Shown here: positions 13,422 through 23,175 of the stretch, piece after piece
Position numbering within the stretch: position 1 is the stretch's first letter
Layout of the letters: the number at the start of each line of letters is the position of its first letter
DNA from: Streptomyces rhizosphaerihabitans
GTDB lineage: Bacteria > Actinomycetota > Actinomycetes > Streptomycetales > Streptomycetaceae
Assembly: GCF_025399795.1 (NCBI RefSeq)
Contig: NZ_JAODTZ010000004.1
Coordinates: 62,001-126,000 of the forward strand
Length of the DNA stretch: 64,000 nucleotides
Direction of reading: 5' to 3'
Position numbers and translations under genes: made by a program
The notes under the pieces: generated by a model
The model's database searches: none
What the model was told of the DNA's origin: nothing
The model's input: the letters and a program-made list of their open reading frames with translations, nothing else

Positions 13422-14261
13422 CTACCGGGCGGCGAGCGCGTGTTCGCCCGCCTTGCGCATGGCGCCGAGCGGCGCGGGCGCCCGCCCGGTCATCTGCTCG
13501 ACCTGGAGCACCGCCTGGTGCACGAGCAGATCGAGGCCGCCGACCACGGCTCCGCCGTACGCCGACCAGCGCGCCGCGAGGTCGGTCGGCCAGGGGTCGT
13601 ACAGCACGTCGAAGAGGGTCGCGGGGCGCTCCGGGACGGCGGCGGCCAGCGCGTCCGTGGTCCCCGCCGGGGTCGTGGCGATCACCAGCGGCGCCCGCAG
13701 CGCCTGTTCGGCGTCGGCCCAGTCCTCGGTGCGCACCTCGATGCCGAGCCGCTCGCCCCACTGCCGCATCTCGGCGGCCCGCTCCTTGCTGCGGACGTAC
13801 GCGACGACCTCGCCGGTGCAGATCCGCGCCAAGGCGGCCAGCGCGGAGGAGGCGGTGGCGCCGGCACCGAGAACGGCGGCCGAGTCGACCTGCTCGATCC
13901 CCCGCTCACGCAGCGCGGCGACCATCCCGGGGATGTCGGTGTTGTCGCCGACGCGCCGACCGTCCTCGGTGAACACGACGGTGTTGACCGCCTCGACGGA
14001 GGCCGCCGTCTCGCTGATCTCGTCGACCAGCGGCATCACGGCCCGCTTGAGCGGCATGGTCAGCGACAGTCCGGCCCACTCCGGTCCAAGGCCCTCGAAG
14101 AATCCGGGCAGCGCCTCTTCGTCGACCTCGAAGCGGTCGTACGACCAGTCCCCGAGGCCCAGTTCGCGGTACGCGGCACGGTGCAGCACCGGGGAGAGGG
14201 AGTGGGCGATCGGGGAACCGAGCACCGCGGCCCGGCGGGCATCAGTCGCCCGAGCTGGCAT
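13422..14261 (-). CDS. aroE: Shikimate dehydrogenase
   Basis: Reduces 3-dehydroshikimate to shikimate. The 279-residue protein holds the substrate site GSPIAHSLSPVLHRAAY, the catalytic Lys in LTMPLKRAV, the conserved Asp in GDNTDIPG, and the nucleotide-binding VLGAGATASSALAAL. I chose the ATG at 14261, which overlaps the end of mltG by 20 bases and has AAGGA upstream. A frame continuing further upstream would run through mltG and is not supported. Some actinobacterial homologues are quinate-type, but the motif set fits AroE. Confidence 0.93.
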   Translation of the reverse strand: MPARATDARRAAVLGSPIAHSLSPVLHRAAYRELGLGDWSYDRFEVDEEALPGFFEGLGPEWAGLSLTMPLKRAVMPLVDEISETAASVEAVNTVVFTEDGRRVGDNTDIPGMVAALRERGIEQVDSAAVLGAGATASSALAALARICTGEVVAYVRSKERAAEMRQWGERLGIEVRTEDWADAEQALRAPLVIATTPAGTTDALAAAVPERPATLFDVLYDPWPTDLAARWSAYGGAVVGGLDLLVHQAVLQVEQMTGRAPAPLGAMRKAGEHALAAR

Positions 14262-16104
14262 TGAACTTGTCCTTGAGTTTCTCGAATTGGGCCAATGTCT
14301 TGGCAAATTCGGTGTTGTTCTGACCGTCTGTCGCCACGAAATACAGCCAGCCGTCCTTCGTGGGATTGAACACCGCCCTGAAGGCGTCGTCACCCGGGTT
14401 ACCGATCGGACCGGGCGGCAGACCCCTGTGGTAATACGTGTTGTACGGGTCCGGATTGCTGTTGATCTCGGACTCACTGATGTGAATCTTACTCTGGCCC
14501 TTCAAATAATTGAAGGTCGAGTCGAACTGCAGCTTCTGATTGGTCTCGGTGTTGGTGCGCTTCAGCCGGTTGTAGATGACCTCGGCCATCTTCCGGTAGT
14601 CGTCGTGCGTCTTGCCCTCGGCCTGGACCAGGCTCGCGACGGTGACCACCTGCAAAGGATTGTCGAGCTTGAGGGTCTTCGCCTTCGCCACGAGTCCCAG
14701 CGCGACGTACTTCTTGTTGGCCTGCGCGACCATGCTCTTCAGCACGGTCTCGGGCTTCATGCCCTTGGCGGCGGGATACGTGAGCGGGTAGAGGAACCCT
14801 TCCAGCGGGTCCTTTATGTCCTTGCCGGTGTTCGCCCAGCTCGGGAGCCCCAGGCTCTTGTATTCCTTCTTCGCGACGCCACTGGTGGTGCCGTCGGCGA
14901 GTCCGAGCTTCTTGTCGATCGCCGCGTACACCTGGGCATTACGGAAACCGGGAGGCACGGTCACATTGTTCTGGCTCTTGGGGTCGAGCAACAGCTCGAC
15001 GGCGCTCGCGGCCGACATCTCCTTCCGCAGGAGATAGGCACCCGCCTGAATCGACTTGCCCTTGGGATTCTCCGCCTGAGCGGACACGAACGCGTCCACG
15101 CTCTTGACGACACCGAGCGCCTTGAGCTTCTGGCCGATTACGTAGCCACCCTCGCCCTTGGAAATCACGACGGCGACCTGTCCCGAACCCTCACCCGAAA
15201 AGTCGGGAGCCGAGCCGAAACGATTCTGGTAGTAGTGATAACCGAAGTACCCGGCTCCGGCGAGACCGCCTCCGAAGACCATGACGACCACCAGGCAGGC
15301 GCAGCCGCTGCGGCGCTTCTTCTTGCCCGTGCCGCCGCCACGGCCCTTTCGGTCACCGCGGCCCTTTCGGCCCTTCGGGTCGTCATCGTCGTCGTCGAGG
15401 TCGTCGTCATCGTCGCCACCGGCGAAGAAGGCGTGCTCGCCCTGGTCCGGTCCCGGGTCCCAGTCGGGCTCCGGTTCGGGTTCGGCGCGGCGCCGGGCGG
15501 GCGGCTCGGGCGGCGGATAGGCGTCCGGGGTGCCGTAGAAGTCGGGCTGCTCACCCGTGTACTGGCCGGCGTAGGGGTCGGCGGGGTCGGCCGCGTAGGG
15601 CACCTGGGACTGCGCCCCGGCGTTCCGGGCGCCATCGGGGTACTGCTGCCCCTGCCCGTTGAACTGCTGCTGTCCCTGGTCGCCGTATTGCTGCTGCCCC
15701 TGCCCCGGGTACTGCTGCTGGCCCTGGCCGTTGAACTGCTGCTGCCCCTGGTCGCCGTACTGCTGCCCTTGGCCGGGGTACTGCTGCTGGCTCTGGCCGT
15801 TGAACTGCTGCTGCCCCTGGCCCGGGTACTGCTGCTGGCCCTGGTCGCCGTACTGCTGCTGACCCTGAAACTGCTGCCCCTGGTACTGCTGCTGGTCCTG
15901 GTACTGCCCCGGCTGGCCCTGCGGCGGGTACTGGCCCTGGCTCCAGTCGCCCTGCTGCGCCTGCTGCTGCGGATAGTGCTGCGGCTGGCCGCCGTCGTAG
16001 GCGGACTGGCCGTCGGCGGCCTGTCCGCCCCATCCGCTGTCCCCGTACAACGGGTCCTCCGGATGCCACGGTTCGGAGCCAGGGCCCCGGCCATACTCAG
16101 TCAT
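14242..16104 (-). CDS. mltG: Endolytic peptidoglycan transglycosylase MltG with a long Gln-rich cytoplasmic tail
   Basis: Cleaves nascent glycan strands at the membrane and so limits their length. Of 620 residues, 1-265 are predicted cytoplasmic: residues 43-156 are repeats built from Q, G, Y, P, F and N (GQGQQQYPGQ and GDQGQQQFNG types), followed by a Pro/Glu stretch, an Asp run near 231-242 and a Lys/Arg cluster. One membrane segment spans about 269-290. The YceG domain follows, with ASLVQAEGK holding the conserved Glu and LQFDSTFNY and YNTYYHRGLPPGPIGNPG typical. ATG at 16104. Typical MltG proteins are about 340 residues, so the tail is the unusual part. Confidence 0.93.
   Translation of the reverse strand: MTEYGRGPGSEPWHPEDPLYGDSGWGGQAADGQSAYDGGQPQHYPQQQAQQGDWSQGQYPPQGQPGQYQDQQQYQGQQFQGQQQYGDQGQQQYPGQGQQQFNGQSQQQYPGQGQQYGDQGQQQFNGQGQQQYPGQGQQQYGDQGQQQFNGQGQQYPDGARNAGAQSQVPYAADPADPYAGQYTGEQPDFYGTPDAYPPPEPPARRRAEPEPEPDWDPGPDQGEHAFFAGGDDDDDLDDDDDDPKGRKGRGDRKGRGGGTGKKKRRSGCACLVVVMVFGGGLAGAGYFGYHYYQNRFGSAPDFSGEGSGQVAVVISKGEGGYVIGQKLKALGVVKSVDAFVSAQAENPKGKSIQAGAYLLRKEMSAASAVELLLDPKSQNNVTVPPGFRNAQVYAAIDKKLGLADGTTSGVAKKEYKSLGLPSWANTGKDIKDPLEGFLYPLTYPAAKGMKPETVLKSMVAQANKKYVALGLVAKAKTLKLDNPLQVVTVASLVQAEGKTHDDYRKMAEVIYNRLKRTNTETNQKLQFDSTFNYLKGQSKIHISESEINSNPDPYNTYYHRGLPPGPIGNPGDDAFRAVFNPTKDGWLYFVATDGQNNTEFAKTLAQFEKLKDKFNASSGD
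15637..15897 (-). repeat. Degenerate coding tandem repeats in mltG
   Basis: The DNA encoding residues about 70-156 of MltG alternates CAG/CAA/GGC-rich units of about 24 to 33 bases that specify QQQYPGQG, QQQYGDQG and QQQFNGQG. Near-identical units are prone to slippage, so copy number may differ between strains. Confidence 0.85.
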
Positions 16105-16121
16105 CGATCCCCTACAGGCCG

Positions 16122-16143
16122 CGAGCCGGCAGCTGCCGGCTCG
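16122..16143. promoter_or_regulatory. Perfect 22-bp palindrome upstream of mltG
   Basis: CGAGCCGGCAG followed by its exact reverse complement, with no spacer, 18 bases before the mltG start. It could be an RNA hairpin in the intergenic mRNA between ruvX and mltG or a binding site. No known regulator motif is recognised. Confidence 0.5.
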
Positions 16144-16227
16144 TGTGGCTCGGCTCCCGTCCGCCTCTTTACTGTGCGAAGGCTGTTCGAACACCACCGC
16201 ATCGGGCGGAACGTTACCGTATCGCGA

Positions 16228-16692
16228 TCACATGACCACTTCGACGCCCTCGCCGGGCGACTTGCCTGACACCCGTTCGGATTCCAGCGCCTGCTGCAGG
16301 ATGATGACGGCGGCCGCCTGGTCGATGACCGACCGGCCCTTCTTCGATTTCACGCCCGCGGCGCGCAGTCCCTGACCGGCGGTCACTGTGGTCATCCTCT
16401 CATCCACGAGCCGCACCGGAACGGGAGTGATCCCGCCCGCGAGCTCCTGGGCGAAGGCACGGACCTTCACCGCGGCGGGGCCCTCGCCCCCTTTGAGGGA
16501 GCGAGGGAGCCCGACGACGACCTCGATCGGCTCGTACTCCTCGACGAGCTGCCTCAGCCGGCGGTGGGCGGCCGGGATGTCACGTCCCGGGACGGTCTCC
16601 ACCGGTGTCGCGAGGATCCCGTCGGGGTCGCACGAGGCGACCCCGATCCGGGCGTCCCCGACATCGATCGCGAGCCGACGTCCTCTGCGCAT
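16228..16692 (-). CDS. ruvX: Holliday-junction-resolvase-like protein RuvX/YqgF
   Basis: A 154-residue RNase H-fold protein, implicated in 16S pre-rRNA 5'-end processing and in recombination. It shows LAIDVGDARIGVA with the first acidic residue, VVVGLPRSLKGGEG, LVDERMTTV and the C-terminal Asp in GRSVIDQAAAVIILQ. ATG at 16692, 11 bases after alaS. The alaS-ruvX-mltG-aroE order is conserved in actinobacteria as I recall it. Confidence 0.94.
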   Translation of the reverse strand: MRRGRRLAIDVGDARIGVASCDPDGILATPVETVPGRDIPAAHRRLRQLVEEYEPIEVVVGLPRSLKGGEGPAAVKVRAFAQELAGGITPVPVRLVDERMTTVTAGQGLRAAGVKSKKGRSVIDQAAAVIILQQALESERVSGKSPGEGVEVVM

Positions 16693-16703
16693 GGCCGCGG
16701 CCC

Positions 16704-19376
16704 TTACTTGGCCGTCTCGGCGACGAGGCGCTGGACCGCGTCGATGGCCTCGCCGACGGCGGCGGGGTTCTGGCCGCCGCCCTGGGCGACGTCCGGCTTG
16801 CCGCCACCGCCGCCGCCGAGGGTCTTGGCGGCGGCGCGGACCAGCTCGCCGGCCTTCAGACCGCGCTCGCGGGCGGCCTCGTTGGTGGCGATGACCGTCA
16901 GCGGCTTGCCGCCCGAGACCGTGAACAGGGCCACGACGGCGGCCCGGCCGCCCTGGATCCGGCCGCGCACGTCGAGGACCAGCCTGCGAAGGTCGTCGGC
17001 GCCGGTGCCGTCCGGCACCTGACCGGTGACCAGGGCGACGCCGTTCACGTCCTTGGCGGACTCGACGAGACCGGCGGCGGCCTGCAGGACCTTCTCCGCG
17101 CGGAACTTCTCGATCTCCTTCTCGGCGTCCTTCAGCTTGCCGAGCATGGCGGAGATCTTCTCCGGAAGCTCCTCGGGGCGGCCCTTGACCAGCTCCTGGA
17201 GCTGGGCGACGACCGTGTGCTCACGGGCCAGGAAGTTGTACGCGTCCACGCCGACGAGGGCCTCGATGCGCCGCACCCCGGAGCCGATGGACGACTCTCC
17301 GAGCAGCTTGACCAGGCCGAGCTGGGAGGTGTTGTGCACGTGCGTGCCGCCGCACAGCTCCTTGGAGAAGTCGCCGATGGTCACGACGCGGACGCGCTCG
17401 CCGTACTTCTCGCCGAACTCGGCGATGGCGCCCTGCTTCTTGGCCTCGTCGAGGCTCAGGATCTCGGCGTGCACGTCCAGGTCGCGGGCGAGCACCTCGT
17501 TGATCTGCTGCTCGACGTCCGTCATCACGACCGTCGGGACGGCGGACGGGGAACCGAAGTCGAAGCGGAAGCGGCCGGGCTGGTTCTCGGAACCGGCCTG
17601 GGCGGCCGTCGGGCCGAGGGCGTCGCGCAGCGCCTGGTGCGTGAGGTGCGTGGCCGAGTGGGCGCGGGCGATGGCCGTGCGACGGCGTACGTCGATGGTG
17701 GCCTGGGCCTTGGCGCCGACGGTGACCTCGCCGACCTGCACGACGCCCTTGTGGACGTACACACCCGGGACGGGCTTCTGGCAGTCGCGGATCTCGATGA
17801 CGGCACCGGTGTCGACGCGGATGCGGCCCGTGTCACCGATCTGGCCGCCGCCCTCGGCGTAGAACGGGGTGCGGTCGAGGACGATCTCCACCTCGTCGCC
17901 CTCGGTGGCGGCCGGGGAGGAGACACCGTCGACGAGGATGCCGACGACCGTCGACTCGGCCTCGGTGCGGTCGTAGCCGATGAAGTCGGTCTCTCCGGCG
18001 GCGTCGGCGATCTGACGGTAGGCGCCGAGGTCGGCGTGGCCGGTCTTCTTGGCGCGGGCGTCGGCCTTGGCCTTGTCCCGCTGCTCCTTCATCAGGCGGC
18101 GGAAGCCGTCCTCGTCCACGGAGAGGCCCTGTTCGGCGGCCATTTCGAGGGTGAGGTCGATCGGGAAGCCCCAGGTGTCGTGGAGCAGGAAGGCCTTGTC
18201 GCCGGCGAGGACCGTGCCGCCGGAGTCCTTGGTGTCGGTGATGGCCGTGTCGAGGATGTTCGTGCCGGCCTTCAGCGTCTTGAGGAAGGCGGCCTCCTCG
18301 GCGAGGGCCACGGTCTCGATCCGCTGCCGGTCGGTGACCAGCTCCGGGTACTGCTGGCCCATCATCGCGATCACGACGTCGATGAGGTCCTTGACGACCG
18401 GTCCGGTGGCGCCGAGCAGGCGCATGTTGCGGATGGCGCGGCGCATGATGCGGCGCAGCACATAGCCGCGGCCCTCGTTGCCGGGGCTCACGCCGTCGCC
18501 GATGAGCATCACGGAGGTGCGCATGTGGTCGGTGACCACGCGCAGCGAGACGTCGGAGCCGTGGGCGGCGCCGTACTCGACACCCGTCAGCTCGGTGGCC
18601 TTGTTGATGACGGCCATGGAGGTGTCGATCTCGTACATGTTCTGCACACCCTGCAGAATCATGGCGAGACGTTCCATGCCGAGGCCGGTGTCGATGTTCT
18701 TGCTGGGCAGGTCGCCGAGGATCTCGAAGTCGTCCTTCGAGGTGCCCTCGCCGCGCTCGTACTGCATGAAGACCAGGTTCCAGATCTCCACGTAGCGCTC
18801 GTCGTTGACGGCCGGGCCGCCCTCGACACCGAACTCGGGGCCGCGGTCGTAGTTGATCTCGGAACACGGGCCGCAGGGACCCGGGACGCCCATGGACCAG
18901 TAGTTGTCCTTCTTGCCCAGGCGCTGGATGCGCTCGGCCGGGACACCGATCTTGTCGCGCCAGATGGACTCGGCCTCGTCGTCGTCGAGGTAGACCGTGA
19001 TCCACAGGCGCTCGGGGTCGAGCCCGTAACCACCCTTGTCCTGGGGCGAGGTGAGCAGCTCCCAGGCGTAGGTGATGGCGCCTTCCTTGAAGTAGTCGCC
19101 GAAGGAGAAGTTGCCGCACATCTGGAAGAACGTGCCGTGCCGGGTGGTCTTGCCGACCTCTTCGATGTCGGGCGTACGCACGCACTTCTGCACGCTGGTG
19201 GCGCGCGACCACGGCGGCTTGACCTCGCCGAGGAAGTACGGCTTGAAGGGGACCATGCCGGCGGGGACCAGGAGCAGAGTCGGGTCGTCCGCGATGAGCG
19301 ACGCCGAAGGGACGACGGTGTGACCGCGCTCCTCGTAGAAGCTCAGCCAGCGGCGGCGGATTTCAGCCGACTCCAT
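16704..19376 (-). CDS. alaS: Alanyl-tRNA synthetase
   Basis: Charges tRNA-Ala and edits mischarged Ser and Gly. The 890-residue protein has the class II core ([32 protein letters not shown] region), the editing domain with [11 protein letters not shown] and [13 protein letters not shown] metal ligands, and a Gly-rich C-Ala region ending near [18 protein letters not shown] at 19376 shares one base with the preceding stop (TGATG), so translation is coupled. Confidence 0.98.
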   Translation of the reverse strand: MESAEIRRRWLSFYEERGHTVVPSASLIADDPTLLLVPAGMVPFKPYFLGEVKPPWSRATSVQKCVRTPDIEEVGKTTRHGTFFQMCGNFSFGDYFKEGAITYAWELLTSPQDKGGYGLDPERLWITVYLDDDEAESIWRDKIGVPAERIQRLGKKDNYWSMGVPGPCGPCSEINYDRGPEFGVEGGPAVNDERYVEIWNLVFMQYERGEGTSKDDFEILGDLPSKNIDTGLGMERLAMILQGVQNMYEIDTSMAVINKATELTGVEYGAAHGSDVSLRVVTDHMRTSVMLIGDGVSPGNEGRGYVLRRIMRRAIRNMRLLGATGPVVKDLIDVVIAMMGQQYPELVTDRQRIETVALAEEAAFLKTLKAGTNILDTAITDTKDSGGTVLAGDKAFLLHDTWGFPIDLTLEMAAEQGLSVDEDGFRRLMKEQRDKAKADARAKKTGHADLGAYRQIADAAGETDFIGYDRTEAESTVVGILVDGVSSPAATEGDEVEIVLDRTPFYAEGGGQIGDTGRIRVDTGAVIEIRDCQKPVPGVYVHKGVVQVGEVTVGAKAQATIDVRRRTAIARAHSATHLTHQALRDALGPTAAQAGSENQPGRFRFDFGSPSAVPTVVMTDVEQQINEVLARDLDVHAEILSLDEAKKQGAIAEFGEKYGERVRVVTIGDFSKELCGGTHVHNTSQLGLVKLLGESSIGSGVRRIEALVGVDAYNFLAREHTVVAQLQELVKGRPEELPEKISAMLGKLKDAEKEIEKFRAEKVLQAAAGLVESAKDVNGVALVTGQVPDGTGADDLRRLVLDVRGRIQGGRAAVVALFTVSGGKPLTVIATNEAARERGLKAGELVRAAAKTLGGGGGGKPDVAQGGGQNPAAVGEAIDAVQRLVAETAK

Positions 19377-19747
19377 CAGTGGTCCTCATTCCGGTTGTAC
19401 GTGTACGTCGTGTTCTCGATGTACTTGATCTGCTTGCCATTGCCGAGCTGCTCTGTGCCGGACCGCTTGGTGTCGCCGATCGCGGCGACACGGCGCTGCG
19501 GGGGCAGTTCGGGGTCCGGGCGCTCGTTCAGACCGAGCACCTCGCCGAGTTCGGCCTCTCGTTGGGCCATCCCGTCGCGGACGTCGAGCGCGAACTCCTT
19601 GAGCCGGTGACCCGCGTCGATCGCCTTGTTGGCGGCCTGTGCCGCGAGGCTCTCGGGAGTCAGCTTCTTGAGCTTGCGGTTGACCTTGGTGGTGGCCCAT
19701 ACACCCGCGGCTGCGCCTGCGGTGAACCAGAACGTACGGCGGAACAT
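19376..19747 (-). CDS. Small membrane-associated protein upstream of alaS, function unknown
   Basis: A 123-residue protein with a short hydrophobic N-terminus ([21 protein letters not shown], about 3-23), then a charged, probably helical region and a polar tail ending [10 protein letters not shown]. Its stop overlaps the alaS start by one base and it starts 7 bases after the DUF948 gene. Conserved position in Streptomyces suggests a partner of the DUF948 protein, perhaps at the cell envelope, but nothing in the sequence shows function. Confidence 0.85.
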   Translation of the reverse strand: MFRRTFWFTAGAAAGVWATTKVNRKLKKLTPESLAAQAANKAIDAGHRLKEFALDVRDGMAQREAELGEVLGLNERPDPELPPQRRVAAIGDTKRSGTEQLGNGKQIKYIENTTYTYNRNEDH

Positions 19748-19754
19748 CGCTGCG

Positions 19755-20189
19755 TCAGTCCTTCTTCCGCTTTCCCCGCCGCGCGGACGGGACGGTGCGG
19801 CCCACGATCACGGTACGCCGGGACGCTTTGTCGGGCACATTCTCTCGACGGCCTCCGATGGCCCGGCGCACGCCGTAGCCGAACGCCGCGACCTTGACCA
19901 ACGGGCCGCCGAACGTGGAGGCGACGGTCGTCGACAGCGCCGACGCGTTCGACGTGACCTCCTGGACGTCCGACGCGATGGCGTCGACCCGGTCGATCTG
20001 CGTCTGCGCGGAGCGCACCGCCGCGGAGGCGTCCGCCAGGAGCGGGACGGCCTGGTCGGTCACGTCCGCCACCAGCTTGGTGGTCGCCCTGAGTGTCTGG
20101 GCCAGCCTCACCAGCGCGACGGCGAGGAAGGACACCAGGATCGCCCAGAACACGGCCACCAGGATCCCGGCCACCTCACCACCGGACAC
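19755..20189 (-). CDS. DUF948-type membrane protein
   Basis: A 144-residue protein with one N-terminal membrane segment (GILVAVFWAILVSFLAVALV, residues 8-27), then a long helix with regularly spaced hydrophobic residues (TQIDRVDAIASDVQEVTSNA) and a very basic C-terminus (SARRGKRKKD). This matches the DUF948 family of predicted coiled-coil membrane proteins. GTG start at 20189. It is the first gene of the unit leading to alaS and the aro genes. Confidence 0.88.
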   Translation of the reverse strand: MSGGEVAGILVAVFWAILVSFLAVALVRLAQTLRATTKLVADVTDQAVPLLADASAAVRSAQTQIDRVDAIASDVQEVTSNASALSTTVASTFGGPLVKVAAFGYGVRRAIGGRRENVPDKASRRTVIVGRTVPSARRGKRKKD

Positions 20190-20316
20190 TGTTGCACCCG
20201 CTCCCTGACTGTGTGCCTGAACATCGAAAAGTCGTCACCCGAGCCTATCGCGCCGGGGCCGGGGCTCCGTACCGCATTTAGCGGCTCCGGAGCGTTGGAG
20301 TTGCGCGAAGCGATTG

Positions 20317-20348
20317 TACGGAGTGCTTATGGTTCAGTACGCTCCGTA
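20317..20348 (+). promoter_or_regulatory. mRNA hairpin that could hide the start site of the STAND gene
   Basis: Bases 20317-20325 (TACGGAGTG) can pair with 20340-20348 (CGCTCCGTA) as nine base pairs including one G-U. The ribosome-binding GGAG (20320-20323) is in the stem and the ATG (20329) is in the 14-base loop. This would restrain translation unless unfolded. Structure predicted by eye only. Confidence 0.45.
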
Positions 20349-22521
20349 TTTCATGCAGCGTTCTCACCGCGCCCGGCGCTCCGGTCCTGCGACACCCGGC
20401 AATCTGCCCCTGGAACTCGACGCGTTCGTGGGGCGCGCCACCGAACTCGCGCGGCTGGCCGAGGTGCTGGAGACGGTCCGCCTGGTCACCGTGACCGGCG
20501 TGGGAGGCGTCGGCAAGACGCGGTTCGCGGCGCACGCGGCGGCACGGGCGGACGCACCCGACGGGGTGTGGCGCGTGGACCTGTCCGCGGTGCACGATCC
20601 GGACCTCGTCGAGTACGCGGTGGCCGAGGCCCTCGGACTGACGGACCACACGGCGAAGCCGCCGCGGCAGGTGCTGCTGGACCACTTCGCCGGACGCCGG
20701 CTCCTCCTGGTCCTGGACGGTTTCGAGCACCTGGTGGACGTGAGCGCCTCGCTGGTGGGCGAGTTGCTGCGGCGGGCGTCCGGACTGCGGGTGCTGGCCG
20801 TGGGCCGCAGGCCGCTGGACGTCGGGGGCGAGCGGGTGTTCCGGCTGGCTCCGCTGGCCGCGGCGGAGGCGGTGGAGCTGTTCGCGGACCGGGCGGCGGC
20901 CCGGGTGCCCGGCTTCGCACTGGACGAGGGGAACCGGTCCGACGTCGAGGAGTTGTGCCGGCGCCTGGACGGAATCCCGCTGGCCGTCGAGCTGGCGGCG
21001 GGCCGCCTCAGCGCACTGTCGCCCGCGCAGCTGCTCGCCCGCCTGGAGGACCGGTTCCGGCTGCTGACCGGCGGCGGGCGCGACACACCGCCCCGGCACC
21101 AGACGTTGCGGACGGCGATCGGCTGGAGCCACGAGCTGTGCACGCCGGGGGAACGGCTGCTGTGGTCGCGGTTGTCGGTGTTCGCCGGGCAGTTCGACCT
21201 GGAGGCCGCCGAGTACGTGTGCAGCGGGGACGGACTGCACGCCGACGACATCCTCGATGTGCTCGGCGCACTGCTCGCTCAGTCGGTGCTCGCGCGCGAG
21301 GAGGCGGCGGCGGGTGTGCGCTACCGGATGCTGGACACCGTCAGGGCCTACGGCGCGGACTGGCTGGAGGCGACGGGCGACGCGGAGCGGCTGCGACGCC
21401 GGCACCGCGACTGGTACATGGGCCTGGCCACCTGGTGCGAGCTGGACTGGTTCTCGCCGCGGCAGGGCGAGGTGGCGGCGCGTGTCGAGACGGAGCTGCC
21501 GAATCTGCGCTGCGCGCTGGAGTACTCGCTCACCGAACCGAACGATGCGCATCTGGGCCAGTATCTGGCGGGCGCCCTGTGGTTCTACTGGGTCGGCTGC
21601 GGCCGGCTCTCCGAGGGCCGGCACTGGCTGGAGCGCAGTGTCGAGCTCGACGGCGACCGTGACCAGTCGCGGCTGAAGGCCCTGTGGGTGCTCGGTTATG
21701 TGGCGGTCCTCCAGGGGGACTCGGTGCCCGCGCTGTCCGCGCTCCAGGAGTGCCGCGAGGAGGCTGAGCGCTCCGGGAACGCCGTCGCGGTCGCCTACGC
21801 CGAACATCGCACCGGCTGTCTGGCCCTGGTCACGGACGACATGGCGCGCGCCGAAGCCCTGCTGCGCTCGGCGCTGGACCGCTATCACGAGATCGGCGAG
21901 CTGAACAGCAATGTGCTGATGGGTCAGGTCGAGCTGGCGATGGCGCTCGCCTTCCAGGGCGATCTGACGGGCGCGGCGAAGCTGTGCGAGGACGTGCGCA
22001 GGGTCTGCGAGGACCACGGGGAACGCTGGGCGCTGGCGTACGCGCTGTACGTCCTGGCGTACCAGGCCCAGGTCGAGGGCGATCAGGCACGGGCCCGGGA
22101 TCTCCTGGAGCAGGGCCTGGGTATCGCGCACAGCTTCCACGATCTGCTCGGCGCCGTTCTCGCGGTCGAGCTCCTCGCCCTGGTCACGGCGGTCGAGGGC
22201 GATCCGGCCGAGGCCGCCCTGCTCCAGGGGGCGGCGTCGCGGATGTGGCCGTCGGTGGGCCTGCCGCTGTTCGGTTCGGCGTACTACAACGCGCCGCACG
22301 AGCGCTGTGCGGCCCTGGCCCGGCAGCGGCTGGGCGACGAGCGGTACGAGGAGTGCCTGCGGGCGGGAGAGCTGCTCGGGCAGGACGCGGCGGTCGCCCG
22401 TGCTCTCAAGGGGGCCGGGGCTCCGCCGCTCGGGGCGGTGCCGTCGCCGCGCAAGTGGCCCCCGGAGATGCGAAAGCCCGCCGTCTCGCCCACCTCGAAG
22501 GGCGGGGAGACGACGGGCTGA
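20329..22521 (+). CDS. STAND-type ATPase with TPR-like C-terminus, no DNA-binding domain
   Basis: A 730-residue protein of the NB-ARC-like signalling ATPase class seen in AfsR and LuxR-LAL regulators. Walker A GVGGVGKT is at residues 57-64, Walker B-like RLLLVLDGFEHL near 125, GIPLAVELAAGRLS near 225 and a winged-helix-like IGWSHELCTPGERLLWSRL. From about residue 380 there are helical TPR-like repeats (AEALLRSALDRYHEIGEL, ARARDLLEQGLGIAHS). Neither an N-terminal SARP domain nor a C-terminal LuxR HTH is present. I chose the ATG at 20329 with GGAG five bases upstream; a TTG at 20314 and an ATG at 20353 are alternatives. Confidence 0.88.
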   Translation: MVQYAPYFMQRSHRARRSGPATPGNLPLELDAFVGRATELARLAEVLETVRLVTVTGVGGVGKTRFAAHAAARADAPDGVWRVDLSAVHDPDLVEYAVAEALGLTDHTAKPPRQVLLDHFAGRRLLLVLDGFEHLVDVSASLVGELLRRASGLRVLAVGRRPLDVGGERVFRLAPLAAAEAVELFADRAAARVPGFALDEGNRSDVEELCRRLDGIPLAVELAAGRLSALSPAQLLARLEDRFRLLTGGGRDTPPRHQTLRTAIGWSHELCTPGERLLWSRLSVFAGQFDLEAAEYVCSGDGLHADDILDVLGALLAQSVLAREEAAAGVRYRMLDTVRAYGADWLEATGDAERLRRRHRDWYMGLATWCELDWFSPRQGEVAARVETELPNLRCALEYSLTEPNDAHLGQYLAGALWFYWVGCGRLSEGRHWLERSVELDGDRDQSRLKALWVLGYVAVLQGDSVPALSALQECREEAERSGNAVAVAYAEHRTGCLALVTDDMARAEALLRSALDRYHEIGELNSNVLMGQVELAMALAFQGDLTGAAKLCEDVRRVCEDHGERWALAYALYVLAYQAQVEGDQARARDLLEQGLGIAHSFHDLLGAVLAVELLALVTAVEGDPAEAALLQGAASRMWPSVGLPLFGSAYYNAPHERCAALARQRLGDERYEECLRAGELLGQDAAVARALKGAGAPPLGAVPSPRKWPPEMRKPAVSPTSKGGETTG
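22475..22519. terminator. Hairpin overlapping the 3' end of the STAND gene
   Basis: AGCCCG pairs with CGGGCT and CGTCTC with GAGACG across one-base bulges, with an inner GCCC/GGGC pair. It spans the last codons of the STAND gene and lies 40 bases beyond the rpsD stop, so it can end both converging transcripts. Confidence 0.65.
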
Positions 22522-22560
22522 CGCTGACGCGCAGGTGGTACCGCGTCCGCTGTAAGAAGA

Positions 22561-23175
22561 TCAGCGGGCGTAGTACTCGACGACGAGCTGCTCGTCGCAG
22601 ATCACCGGGATCTCCTTGCGGTTCGGCTCACGGTCCAGGCGGAACGCCAGGGCCGGGAGGTTCACCTGGAGGTAGCGCGGGGTCTCACCGTCGGGGGCGA
22701 AGCCGCCCGCGCGGGAAACCTCGAACAGCGTCTTGCTGCGGCTGCGCTCGCGGACCATCACGACGTCGTCGGGACGGACACGGAACGACGGCTTGTCGAC
22801 CTTGCCGCCGTTGACCTCGATGTGGCCGTGGACGACCATCTGGCGGGCCTGGTAGATCGTGCGGGCGATGCCCGAACGCAGCACCAGCGCGTCGAGACGG
22901 CGCTCGAGCTCGATGACCAGGGCCTCACCGGTCTTGCCCTGCGTCTTGGCGGCACGCTCGTAGGCGCGGACGAGCTGACGCTCGGACACGTCGTACTGCG
23001 CGCGCAGACGCTGCTTCTCCAGCAGACGGACCTTGTAGTCCGAGTTCTGCTTGCGGCCGCGGCCGTGCTCGCCCGGCGGGTAGGGGCGGGCCTCGAAGTA
23101 CTTGACGGCCTTCGGGGTCAGCGCGATGCCGAGGGCACGCGACTTCTTGACCTTGGGGCGGGACTGGTTCGGCAT
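22561..23175 (-). CDS. rpsD: 30S ribosomal protein S4
   Basis: Nucleates 16S rRNA 5'-domain assembly. The 204-residue protein begins [22 protein letters not shown] and has the S4 RNA-binding domain [20 protein letters not shown] followed by [19 protein letters not shown]. No Cys occurs in the N-terminal 40 residues, so this is the zinc-independent form. It stands alone rather than in the alpha operon, as is usual in Streptomyces. ATG at 23175 with GAGGTG eight bases upstream. Confidence 0.98.
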   Translation of the reverse strand: MPNQSRPKVKKSRALGIALTPKAVKYFEARPYPPGEHGRGRKQNSDYKVRLLEKQRLRAQYDVSERQLVRAYERAAKTQGKTGEALVIELERRLDALVLRSGIARTIYQARQMVVHGHIEVNGGKVDKPSFRVRPDDVVMVRERSRSKTLFEVSRAGGFAPDGETPRYLQVNLPALAFRLDREPNRKEIPVICDEQLVVEYYAR

